Assembly: GCF_900107855.1 (NCBI RefSeq)
Contig: NZ_FNRJ01000001.1
Span: 434,001 to 498,000 of the forward strand
Origin: Marinobacterium iners DSM 11526
GTDB taxonomy: Bacteria; Pseudomonadota; Gammaproteobacteria; Pseudomonadales; Balneatricaceae
DNA: 64,000 nucleotides
Reading direction: 5' to 3'
This document shows positions 20,423 to 28,886 of this stretch, one piece after another (position 1 is the first letter of the stretch; every line of letters starts with the position of its first letter). The translations under genes were made by a program, and so were the position numbers. The notes beneath the pieces were generated by a model that was not told the origin of the DNA, made no database searches, and saw only the letters and a program-made list of their open reading frames with translations.

Positions 20423-21161
20423 CTGACCGCTCCAGGTAACCCTGCAGGCGTAGCTGCACGCTCTTTGGCCCCTGTCCTTCCGCAATGAACAAGAGCCCTT
20501 CGAGCATCATCTCCTGATACAGGCTACGACTGTCAATGATCTGGCGCATTTTACCGGCCAGTGGCAGCAGTAGCAGGTTGGCCAGTGCAATACCATAGAT
20601 GGTTGCCACGAAAGCGGTAGCTATGCCGGCACCCAGCAGAGCAGGATCTTCAAGATTCACCATCACCTGAATCAACCCCAGCACGGCACCGATGATACCG
20701 AGGGTCGGGGCATACCCACCCATGCTTTCGATAACACGAGCGGCCTGGTAGTCTCGCTGCTCACGAGCCACCAGCTCTACCTCCAGAGTGGCGCGGATCA
20801 ACTCAACCGACTTGCCGTCAGCCAGCAACTGCAAACCGTTTCGTATCAGCGGATCGTCAACGCCCGTCAGCTCGTTCTCAAGCGCCAACAAACCTTTGCG
20901 ACGGGCCGTGATACACCAATGCACCAGCTGACTGATCCCGTCGGCATGATGTGGCTGAGGGTCGCTCAGTGCCAGCCGCACCAAATGCAGGGTGCGCAGC
21001 AACAGGTTTTTGGGTGTTTGTACCAGTGCGGCACCGCAGGTCCCGCCCAGCACGATGAGAGCAGCAGGCAGGTTAAGCAGCTCCTGAAGTTGGCCACCTT
21101 CAAGGTAGTTGGCCCCCAGGATGGCGACCGTACTGAGCAACAGGCCCAGCAGCACCCACAT
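20400..21161 (-). CDS. motC: Flagellar stator protein MotC
   Basis: Four-helix MotA/PomA-type stator subunit (253 aa). Recognised by the N-terminal helix, GGTCGAALVQTPKN, the cytoplasmic loop RKGLLALENELTGVDDPLIRNGLQLLADG, and the closing membrane pair (SMGGYAPTLGIIGAVLGLIQVM ... ATAFVATIYGIALANLLLLPLAGK). In pseudomonads MotCD is the high-load or swarming stator. No motAB pair is in the window. The ATG overlaps the cheB stop by one base (TGATG). Confidence 0.93.
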   Translation of the reverse strand: MWVLLGLLLSTVAILGANYLEGGQLQELLNLPAALIVLGGTCGAALVQTPKNLLLRTLHLVRLALSDPQPHHADGISQLVHWCITARRKGLLALENELTGVDDPLIRNGLQLLADGKSVELIRATLEVELVAREQRDYQAARVIESMGGYAPTLGIIGAVLGLIQVMVNLEDPALLGAGIATAFVATIYGIALANLLLLPLAGKMRQIIDSRSLYQEMMLEGLLFIAEGQGPKSVQLRLQGYLERSDAKTSPA

Positions 21162-22402
21162 CAGCGCGAACCTCGCCCTGCCAGTAACGGGCCAATATCA
21201 TCCAGATCAAGTATTGCATCTGCCAGTCCTGCATTGATGACGGCCTGAGGCATTCCATAGATGGTGCAGCTTTCACGGTTCTGTGCCCACTGGGTCGAGC
21301 CGGCCTGCTTCAGCAGACGCGAGCCATCGCAGCCATCCGCCCCCATCCCGGTCAGCGTGATGCCCAGCACCTTCGCCCCATAGGTTTTGGCTGCCGAGGC
21401 ATAGGTAACATCGGCGCTGGGTTTGTAGGTCAAACGCTCGTCACCCGGTAGAATGCGTACCCGGTCGGTTTGCTTGGAATCAATGATCATTTGCAGCCCA
21501 CCCGGAGCAAGCAATGCACGTCCGGGCTGAAGCCGATCACCGTCTTCCGCTTCCTTGACACTGATATGACACTGCTGGTTCAGTCGCTCGGCAAATACCT
21601 GGGTAAAGGTCTTTGGCATATGTTGAACCAGAAGAATGGGGTAGGGAAAGTTCGCGGGCAGTGCCGTCAGCACCTTTTGCAGGGCGGCAGGACCACCGGT
21701 GGAAGCGGCAATCACCACCAGTTTGCAGTCCGGAAAACGCACCCGTGCTGCCGGTGTCGTGGCCGGGCCAGATACCTCCCGCGCAGTAGCAGGGGCAGCC
21801 GTTGGGGCTGGCACTGGACGCTCACGACGCGTACTCAGACCACCAGACACTGACGAACGGGCTGGTTTCGCCATCGTTGTACGGGCAGGTGTTGCAGTGC
21901 GCCGAGATGGAGGCTCCGGATCATCCGGACGGAACACCATGGTGGTGCCCGGTTTGGCTTTGCCTGGAAAATCGCGCTCGAAAACAGAGCTGCGCTGAAA
22001 ACGACGACTCCGCCCCAGTGCGACAAGCCGGTCAATCAGCTGGCTGCGCACATTGCTGCCCTTGTCCATCCAGGCACGAATATCCTTGGGCAGATAATCG
22101 GCAGCACCTGCTTCGAGTGCCTGCAGGGTCACACGCGCACCTTCATGGGTAAGCGAAGACAACATCAACACGTTGGTAGGTGCTTCTCGCATGATGATAC
22201 GGACCGCTTCGATCCCGTTCATCTGCGGCATCTCCACATCCATGGTGACCACATCAGGACGCAGCTGCTTTACCTTTTCGACAGCTTCGCGTCCATTTAC
22301 CGCCGTACCGACAACTTCCATTCGAGGATCATCGCTCAGCATCTCTTCGATGCGATGGCGAAAGAAACCCGAGTCATCGACAATCAACACTTTTACCGGC
22401 AT
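21161..22402 (-). CDS. cheB: Chemotaxis methylesterase/deamidase CheB
   Basis: Removes methyl groups from chemoreceptors and deamidates glutamines when phosphorylated. N-terminal receiver (KVLIVDDSGFFRHRIEEML; phosphoacceptor Asp in PDVVTMDVEMPQMNG), a long Pro/Thr/Arg linker (about 140-215), then the esterase domain with the Ser-His-Asp triad regions (ASTGGPAALQKVL, VQHMPKTFTQVF, LTGMGADGCDGS). At 413 aa it is longer than E. coli CheB because of the linker. Lies 27 bases after cheA. Confidence 0.96.
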   Translation of the reverse strand: MPVKVLIVDDSGFFRHRIEEMLSDDPRMEVVGTAVNGREAVEKVKQLRPDVVTMDVEMPQMNGIEAVRIIMREAPTNVLMLSSLTHEGARVTLQALEAGAADYLPKDIRAWMDKGSNVRSQLIDRLVALGRSRRFQRSSVFERDFPGKAKPGTTMVFRPDDPEPPSRRTATPARTTMAKPARSSVSGGLSTRRERPVPAPTAAPATAREVSGPATTPAARVRFPDCKLVVIAASTGGPAALQKVLTALPANFPYPILLVQHMPKTFTQVFAERLNQQCHISVKEAEDGDRLQPGRALLAPGGLQMIIDSKQTDRVRILPGDERLTYKPSADVTYASAAKTYGAKVLGITLTGMGADGCDGSRLLKQAGSTQWAQNRESCTIYGMPQAVINAGLADAILDLDDIGPLLAGRGSR

Positions 22403-22429
22403 AGCGCTCCCTCAGTCACACCTGCCGAA

Positions 22430-24508
22430 TCAGGTCGATGCGTAGTGTTTCAGCAGATTCGGTATATCAATGATCAGTGCGATGCGCCCGTCGCCCGTGA
22501 TGGTGGCACCCGAAAGGCCCGGCGTTCCATGCAAAATGCTGCCCAACGGTTTGATCACGACTTCTTCCTGACCTACCAGCTGGTCGACAACAAAGCCCAC
22601 TCTGGAGGTACCAACACTGACGATGACCACATGCCCCTGGTCCGGCAGTCGTGCATTTTCATGCCCTGTAATGAGCCAACGTTTGAGGTGGAACAACGGC
22701 AGCGCCTGGTCTCGAACAATAATCACCTGCTGCCCATCGACAATATTCGTTTTGGTCAAATCCAGGTTGAATATCTCGTTCACGTTCACCAACGGCAGTG
22801 CAAAGGCCTGGCCTTCAAGCACTACCATCAGCGTCGGCATGATCGCCAATGTCAGCGGTACCTGAATCGCAATCCGGGTCCCTTGCCCCATCACCGAGTC
22901 GATACTGAGAGTACCGTTAAGCTGGGTAATCTTAGTCTTGACCACATCCATGCCAACACCGCGGCCGGATACATCAGACACCTCGGTCTTGGTAGAAAAG
23001 CCAGCCTGGAAAATCAGATTGAAACATTCCTGATCGGTTAGGCGGCGAGCGGCCTCCACATCCATCATGCCGCGCTTGACCGCCAGGTTACGCAACATTT
23101 CTGGATCCATGCCGGCACCGTCATCCTGGATAATCAGCAGGATGTGATCACCCTCCTGCTCAGCCGACAGCAGCACGTTACCTTCACGCGGCTTGCCCGA
23201 TGCAGAACGTTTTTCAGGCGACTCGATACCATGATCAACGGCGTTGCGCACCAAGTGAATCAGCGGATCAGCCAGCGCTTCGACCAGGTTTTTGTCGAGA
23301 TCGGTTTCTTCACCTCGAAGCTCAAGCCGCACCTCTTTTTTGAGATTGCGCGACAGATCACGAATGAGACGGGGAAAACGGCCAAATACCTTTTTCACCG
23401 GCTGCATGCGGGTCTTCATAACCGAGGTTTGCAGATCGGCGGTGACCATATCCAGTGTGCCGAGCGCCTTGCCCATCTCTTCATCTTCACGAGCACCGCC
23501 CAGACGCACCAGACGGTTACGCACCAACACCAGCTCACCGACCATGTTCATGATCTTGTCGAGCAAACGGGTATCAACACGGACATTACTCTCGGCAGCC
23601 GGTTTGTTGCCAGCAGCGGGTTTGCCTTTCACTTCTTTGGCGTCATCCGCAACAGTAGCGACTGGCTCGGCAGAGGGGGGAGGCGGTGGTTCAGCCGGCG
23701 CAGGCGCAACGGATGCAGCGGCCGGTTTGGCCTGCTCTGCATCCGGCATATGAGCAAAGGCACCCTGGCCACTGGACTGAAGTTCATCCAGCAGCGCTTC
23801 AAATTCATCGTCGGTGATCAATTCACCATCGCTGTTGGTTGCCGGTGCAGCCGCGGCCGCTTCAATTTTCGGCGCTTTGCCGGGGCCATGCAGCTCGTCC
23901 AGCAACGCCTCGAATTCGTCTTCAGTGATAAGCTCATCGCCACCCGACTCAGATTCACTTTGCTGGTGGCTGCCCGCCAGATCACCCAGCAGCATCTCGA
24001 ATTCATCGTTCGGTGTGTTTGGGTTAACAGGGGCTGATGCTTGGGGGACAGGCTCTGCCGGTTTTGGAGTGCTGGCAGCTGCCGGTGCCGGTGCCGGTGC
24101 AGACGGTACTGTTTCACCACGCCCTTCAGCAAAGTCCTGCAAACGCTGCAGCAATGCAGGCGATGCATGCTGGGGTTCTTCACCACCGCGCACCGCTTCA
24201 AACATGGCATTGACGGCATCAAGTGCCTGCAACACCACATCCATCAGTTCGGAGCTGATACTCAGTTCACCGTTGCGCAGCAGGTCAAACAGGTTTTCCG
24301 CCTTGTGACAGCATTCAACCATCGCTTCCAGCTGCAGGAAGCCGGCACCACCCTTGACGGTATGGAAACCGCGAAAGATTGCGTTCAGCAGATCCTTGTC
24401 ATCGGGGCGCTGCTCAAGATCGACAAGCTGCTCAGACAGCTGCTCAAGTATCTCGCCGGCTTCGACGAGAAAGTCTTCCAGTATTTCCTGATCAACATCC
24501 AAACTCAT
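22430..24508 (-). CDS. cheA: Chemotaxis histidine kinase CheA
   Basis: Kinase at the core of the chemoreceptor array (692 aa). P1 Hpt domain with phosphorylated His49 (RGFHTVKGGAGFL), an extended linker (about 130-305), then dimerisation, ATP-binding (VRNAVDHGIES; DDGAGMDPEML; GRGVGMDVVK) and CheW-like P5 domains. The canonical P2 is replaced by a low-complexity linker carrying three copies of an acidic motif, DEFEMLLGDL (168-177) and DEFEALLDEL (197-206 and 234-243). Polar array CheAs carry a localisation region (LID) here that binds ParP; these repeats are good candidates. Twelve bases downstream of cheZ. Confidence 0.97.
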   Translation of the reverse strand: MSLDVDQEILEDFLVEAGEILEQLSEQLVDLEQRPDDKDLLNAIFRGFHTVKGGAGFLQLEAMVECCHKAENLFDLLRNGELSISSELMDVVLQALDAVNAMFEAVRGGEEPQHASPALLQRLQDFAEGRGETVPSAPAPAPAAASTPKPAEPVPQASAPVNPNTPNDEFEMLLGDLAGSHQQSESESGGDELITEDEFEALLDELHGPGKAPKIEAAAAAPATNSDGELITDDEFEALLDELQSSGQGAFAHMPDAEQAKPAAASVAPAPAEPPPPPSAEPVATVADDAKEVKGKPAAGNKPAAESNVRVDTRLLDKIMNMVGELVLVRNRLVRLGGAREDEEMGKALGTLDMVTADLQTSVMKTRMQPVKKVFGRFPRLIRDLSRNLKKEVRLELRGEETDLDKNLVEALADPLIHLVRNAVDHGIESPEKRSASGKPREGNVLLSAEQEGDHILLIIQDDGAGMDPEMLRNLAVKRGMMDVEAARRLTDQECFNLIFQAGFSTKTEVSDVSGRGVGMDVVKTKITQLNGTLSIDSVMGQGTRIAIQVPLTLAIMPTLMVVLEGQAFALPLVNVNEIFNLDLTKTNIVDGQQVIIVRDQALPLFHLKRWLITGHENARLPDQGHVVIVSVGTSRVGFVVDQLVGQEEVVIKPLGSILHGTPGLSGATITGDGRIALIIDIPNLLKHYAST

Positions 24509-24520
24509 AGGGAGCTCCTA

Positions 24521-25363
24521 TCAAAATCCCAGGCTGGAAAGCAGGTCATCAACATCGTCCTGATCACACAGCGTATCTGTTTTCCCTGTCGGAAGCTGGG
24601 GCCCTTCCGCCCGGATAGGATCATGTTTTTGTTCTTGTTCAGCCGCGTGGCCCTTCCGGCGTACCGGCTTGTCATCAGAGGCTGCTATATCCTCTGCACT
24701 CTCCAGGCTGCTCAGCCGTTCTACTCTGGCCGCCATATCCATCAGTTTGACCAACTGACCCTCAACCTGAGTCACCAGCGTGATAACTCGGCGGATCAAC
24801 TGACCGGTTATGTCCTGAACCCCCTGGGAGACGAGGATATCAGTCAAAGTTGTGCGCAGTTCAGTAATGGTTTTCTCGGACTGATCCTTGAGGCTGCAGG
24901 TGCGATCATAAACCCCGTTCAATGCCTCGAACTCACCCTCAAGCTGCCCTACCAGCAACAGCAGATCCTTGAAACGTTCACTCTGCTGATCCAGCTTATC
25001 AACCAGGCTGAGTGATCGATCCACACGATCCATGGTTTCATGGGCATTTTTTTCAGTGAGCTCAATCACGTAATTGAGTCGATCTGAAGCATCACCGATG
25101 GCCGAGACCGTACTTTCCGCATCGCTCGGCATTTTTTCGCCGACATCGCTGGAAAATGACTTGATCGCCTCATGCAGGCCGCGCGTCAGGTGACCGACCT
25201 CGTTATAGAACACCTGGTGACGGGCAAACTGAAGCTCATTGATAAGCCCCATCGCCTCTGCCATGTTGCCGGCCTCAAGTTCGGACACCAGTGCCTGGGC
25301 ACGGCTACGCAGAAACTCATCGAAGCCGTTGAAGTCCACTTTACTGGCCGTTTGCGCTGCCAT
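24521..25363 (-). CDS. cheZ: CheY phosphatase CheZ
   Basis: Dephosphorylates CheY-P. The 280-residue protein is mostly helical. The catalytic Gln segment is SQGVQDITGQLIRRVITLV, and the C-terminal CheY-docking peptide DQDDVDDLLSSLGF is intact. It is longer than the 214-aa E. coli protein through an N-terminal and a pre-docking linker extension. Lies 19 bases after cheY. Confidence 0.95.
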   Translation of the reverse strand: MAAQTASKVDFNGFDEFLRSRAQALVSELEAGNMAEAMGLINELQFARHQVFYNEVGHLTRGLHEAIKSFSSDVGEKMPSDAESTVSAIGDASDRLNYVIELTEKNAHETMDRVDRSLSLVDKLDQQSERFKDLLLLVGQLEGEFEALNGVYDRTCSLKDQSEKTITELRTTLTDILVSQGVQDITGQLIRRVITLVTQVEGQLVKLMDMAARVERLSSLESAEDIAASDDKPVRRKGHAAEQEQKHDPIRAEGPQLPTGKTDTLCDQDDVDDLLSSLGF

Positions 25364-25382
25364 CTGTCTTCCCCGCTTCCGG

Positions 25383-25769
25383 TTAACCCTCGATACGCTC
25401 GAAGATCTTGTCGATCTTCTCTTTCAACACGGCGGCCGTGAACGGTTTTACGACATAACCGTTCACACCGGCCTGTGCTGCCGCAATAATCTGCTCGCGC
25501 TTGGCCTCTGCCGTTACCATCAGTACCGGAATGGAAGCCAGAGCAGGATCGGCTCGGACTGCCTTGAGCAGGTCTATACCGGTCATTTCCGGCATATTCC
25601 AGTCGGTAATGAGGAAGTCGATACCTCCCTGCTTGAGAATCGGCAACGCCGTCTTGCCGTCGTCAGCCTCGTCGACATTGGTAAAACCAAGGTCCCGCAG
25701 CAGGTTTTTTATGATGCGCCTCATTGTGGAGAAATCATCCACAACGAGAATTTTGATGTCTTTCTTCAA
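25383..25769 (-). CDS. cheY: Chemotaxis response regulator CheY
   Basis: Single-domain receiver (128 aa) that binds FliM/FliN when phosphorylated. The acidic pair is [20 protein letters not shown], the phosphoacceptor Asp is in [13 protein letters not shown], the switch Thr in [10 protein letters not shown], and the Lys in GYVVKPFT. Very close to E. coli CheY throughout. First che gene downstream of fliA; the 61-base gap shows no clear terminator. Confidence 0.97.
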   Translation of the reverse strand: MKKDIKILVVDDFSTMRRIIKNLLRDLGFTNVDEADDGKTALPILKQGGIDFLITDWNMPEMTGIDLLKAVRADPALASIPVLMVTAEAKREQIIAAAQAGVNGYVVKPFTAAVLKEKIDKIFERIEG

Positions 25770-25830
25770 GACACTTCTCCCAGTTCAGAAAACACCTTCA
25801 AGAGTCGTCCTTATTCCAGACCACAATCGG

Positions 25831-26541
25831 TCAGCGCCAATCCCTTAGCCGGCCCCTGAGCCTCAGCGCAGCCTGGCTATGGATCTGGCTCACGCGCGAC
25901 TCACTCACCCCAAGAATCTGTCCTATCTCTTTAAGGTTCAGCTCTTCATCATAATACAGCGACAGCACAAGCCGCTCACGCTCTGGCAAGACACCTATCG
26001 CCTGCGCCAGCGCCTGCCTGAATCCTTCCCCTTCATGGGCATGCCCAGGGTCTGGATCAGAGGCAACAAACTGCTCCGAGGGTGTTTCTTCGGAGCTGTC
26101 AGTCAACTGATCATAGCTGAACAGGCGGCTGTCGAGTGAATCCTGCAGCAGGGCATGGTACTCGGCAACCCCTATTCCCATTTCGGCCGCAACTTCTATG
26201 TCTGTGGCATCACGGCCGGTCCGGTTTTCAACCTGGGCAATCGCTTCGCTGACCCGACGCCCATTTCGGTGTACTGATCTCGGCGTCCAGTCACCCCGCC
26301 GTACCTCATCGATAATGGCACCGCGGATACGAATACCGGCATAGGTTTCAAAACTGGCACCCTTGCTGGAGTCGTAACGTTTGGCAGCTTCTAGCAGTCC
26401 CATCATGCCAGCCTGAAGCAAGTCGTCCAGCACAACATGGGACGGCAGGCGCGCCAGCAGATGATGCGCAATACGGCGCACCAGAGGGGTGTACTCCTCG
26501 ATCAGCTCCTGCCCTGACTTAAACTCCAGTTCGTTGTACAT
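25831..26541 (-). CDS. fliA: RNA polymerase sigma-28 factor FliA
   Basis: Flagellar sigma factor (236 aa) that transcribes late genes such as flagellin and chemotaxis genes. Regions 2 (YDSSKGASFETYAGIRIRGA), 3 (TGRDATDIEVAAEMGI) and 4 (LPERERLVLSLYYDEELNLKEIGQIL...SRVSQIHSQA) are intact. It sits 12 bases downstream of fleN, in the conserved flhF-fleN-fliA order. Confidence 0.97.
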   Translation of the reverse strand: MYNELEFKSGQELIEEYTPLVRRIAHHLLARLPSHVVLDDLLQAGMMGLLEAAKRYDSSKGASFETYAGIRIRGAIIDEVRRGDWTPRSVHRNGRRVSEAIAQVENRTGRDATDIEVAAEMGIGVAEYHALLQDSLDSRLFSYDQLTDSSEETPSEQFVASDPDPGHAHEGEGFRQALAQAIGVLPERERLVLSLYYDEELNLKEIGQILGVSESRVSQIHSQAALRLRGRLRDWR

Positions 26542-26553
26542 ATACGCTTCTTT

Positions 26554-27378
26554 TCAGTGTGCCCGCGCTCCCTGCACGAGCCGCTCGACAAAGAATTCAA
26601 GGTGCCCACGTGGGCTGGAACTGACCGGCCAGCTGTCCACCTTGTTCGCCAACTGGCGATAGGCCAATGCGGCCTTGTCCTTGGGAAAGGCTTTCAAAAC
26701 AGCCTTTTGTCTCTGTACAGCCTTGCGCACCGTTTCATCATAAGGGATTGAGCCAACGTATTGAAGCGTAACATCCAGGAATCTGTCGGTCACCGTCAAC
26801 AGTTTATTGAACATATTACGTCCTTCGGATTCCGTTCTGACCATATTGGCCAACACTCGAAAGCGTGTCATCTGATAGTCACGATTCAAAAGCTTGATCA
26901 GTGCATAGGCGTCGGTAATCGAAGTAGGCTCATCACAGACCACCACCAGCACCTCCTGAGCGGCACGCACAAAGCTGACCACCGAGTCCGAGATTCCAGC
27001 CGCAGTGTCAATAACCAATACATCCAGCTCATCGGCAATGTCGTTAAAGGCATGGATCAACTCTGCATGCTCATGGGCGCTTAGAGCCGTCATTTCCTGC
27101 GTCCCCGAAGCCGCCGGCACTATCCAGAAATTATCCCCTGCCGGCACCATAACTTCCTTGAGACTGCAGTTGCCTGCAAGCACATCCGAAATGTTGCGTT
27201 GCGCTCTCAGCCCGAGCATCACGTCTACATTGGCAAGGCCCAGGTCAGCATCCATCAGCACCACCCGCTGCCCCATTTCACTGAGAGCGGTGGCCAGATT
27301 GACCGACACATTGGTCTTGCCAACGCCTCCCTTGCCGCCCGTTACTGCTATCACCTTGACCGGGTGGGTCTGCTTCAT
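26554..27378 (-). CDS. fleN: Flagellar number regulator FleN (FlhG)
   Basis: MinD-type ATPase (274 aa) that limits polar flagella to one by antagonising FleQ and acting with FlhF. Deviant Walker A: AVTGGKGGVGKTNVSVNLA; DADLGLANVDVMLGL follows. The start at 27378 (MKQTHPVKV) is supported by GAGGAG about eight bases upstream; an ATG five codons earlier overlaps that ribosome-binding site. The C-terminal helix expected for membrane association is present. Confidence 0.95.
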   Translation of the reverse strand: MKQTHPVKVIAVTGGKGGVGKTNVSVNLATALSEMGQRVVLMDADLGLANVDVMLGLRAQRNISDVLAGNCSLKEVMVPAGDNFWIVPAASGTQEMTALSAHEHAELIHAFNDIADELDVLVIDTAAGISDSVVSFVRAAQEVLVVVCDEPTSITDAYALIKLLNRDYQMTRFRVLANMVRTESEGRNMFNKLLTVTDRFLDVTLQYVGSIPYDETVRKAVQRQKAVLKAFPKDKAALAYRQLANKVDSWPVSSSPRGHLEFFVERLVQGARAH

Positions 27379-27389
27379 CAAATGACTCC

Positions 27390-28853
27390 TCAACCCGCCC
27401 TGAATAATGAACTGCCGGAAGCTTGATCTGCATCATGCTCCCCCGATTTCTGTGCAATCACCACGGCACGGCTGACCAGATCATGCCGCTTGGCGATACC
27501 GATATCATCCGGAATTTTCTGCCCATCAGTCACATAGGCGATCGGCAGCTGCTTTTCGATTGCCAGCGTAAGCGCCTCACCCAGGCTGCCCGACTCATCT
27601 GTCTTGCTGAGCACACAACCGTTCAGACCCAGCTCTCGATAGTTGTCGAACGCACTACGCATCAACTGGCGCTGACTGGAGCAGGACAGCACCAGCAACT
27701 TTTTCAGGCGAACAGTGACACTGGAAAGCATCTGCATCTGCACCAGACCCTGTGGGTCGGATGCACTCATGCCAGCGGTATCAATCAGCACCAGACGCTT
27801 GTTGCGAAGACTTTGCAGCACTTCTTCCAGGCTATGGTTTTCATCCACCACGCGAACAGGCACATCCAGAATACGGCCAAAGGTTTTCAGCTGCTCATGA
27901 GCCGCGATGCGGAAACAGTCCGTGGTAACCAGTGCCACACTGGAGCTGCCGTGCTGCAGCACATGACGAGCAGCCAGCTTGCCGATGGTGGTGGTTTTGC
28001 CGACACCGGTAGGGCCGACAAAGGCGATCATGCCGCCACGCTCCACCAGCTCTTCACCCAGCACCGGCAAAGCATCCGAAAGGCGAGCGAGCGCATTGCG
28101 CCAGGCCTTGTCAGCGGCAAGCTCAGGCTCCACACCGCTCATCAGCTGCTGTACCAACTGTGAACCGAGGCCCAGCTGCTCCAGGCGGGCGTGTACAGCT
28201 GATCTTTCCTGCACTGGGGCTGCGGCAGGCGTGGCAAACACAGGCGCAGCCGGTTCGGGACGCGCCACCTGCTGCTGCAGCATATTACGCAGCTCTTGAA
28301 TTTCCTGCTGCATACTCAGCAACGCATCGTCATCCGCAGGCAGGGTATCACTCTCAACAGGTCGTGACGCGGGACGGGGCGTTTCAACCTGACGGGAAGG
28401 CGGAGAAGGTACTTCCCGCTGGCGGTTGCGGGCACGAAGCGACTCAAGAATGGAGCGCAGATCTTCATCATCTTCGTCATCAATCTGGCGATTTGCGCTG
28501 CGGTCCGCTACCGGCGTAGGCTCGGTGATGCGTCGACTGGCTTCTGCGATTCGAGCCCTGGTACGGTTCAGTTCCTCTTCAAGCGCCGCATTGCGACTGG
28601 CCTGCTCCGATTGGTGCGAGTGCCCACCGGTAAGGATACGTATCTGCTCATCCCGATTGGGCGGCTGACGACGACTGCGGCTGCGCTTGAGCTCTGCCTG
28701 AGCAGCCTCATATTCATCTTCACGCGCGGCCACAACCTCGACCCCACCCGCTACACGGTGGTTGGAGATGATCACGGCATCAGGGCCGATTTCGTCACGC
28801 ACCCGGCGCATTGCCTGGCGCATATCCGGTGCAAATATGCGTTTTACCTTCAT
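27390..28853 (-). CDS. flhF: Flagellar placement GTPase FlhF
   Basis: SRP-type GTPase (487 aa) that recruits the first flagellar parts to the pole. The basic N-terminal B domain (MKVKRIFAPDMRQAMRRVRDE) is followed by a long Arg/Gln/Glu-rich linker (about 80-260). The N and G domains carry GPTGVGKTTTIGKLAA, DTAGMSASD and SKTDESGSLG motifs. Complete in comparison with the pseudomonad protein. It is 33 bases downstream of flhA. Confidence 0.96.
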   Translation of the reverse strand: MKVKRIFAPDMRQAMRRVRDEIGPDAVIISNHRVAGGVEVVAAREDEYEAAQAELKRSRSRRQPPNRDEQIRILTGGHSHQSEQASRNAALEEELNRTRARIAEASRRITEPTPVADRSANRQIDDEDDEDLRSILESLRARNRQREVPSPPSRQVETPRPASRPVESDTLPADDDALLSMQQEIQELRNMLQQQVARPEPAAPVFATPAAAPVQERSAVHARLEQLGLGSQLVQQLMSGVEPELAADKAWRNALARLSDALPVLGEELVERGGMIAFVGPTGVGKTTTIGKLAARHVLQHGSSSVALVTTDCFRIAAHEQLKTFGRILDVPVRVVDENHSLEEVLQSLRNKRLVLIDTAGMSASDPQGLVQMQMLSSVTVRLKKLLVLSCSSQRQLMRSAFDNYRELGLNGCVLSKTDESGSLGEALTLAIEKQLPIAYVTDGQKIPDDIGIAKRHDLVSRAVVIAQKSGEHDADQASGSSLFRAG

Positions 28854-28886
28854 ACCCGTCCCTTATCGGCCGCCAGCCGCCAAACC

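Noticed and set aside
23144-24037. Plus-strand 297-codon frame opposite cheA
   Set aside because: Histidine- and phenylalanine-rich composition with no recognisable motif; antisense shadow of cheA.
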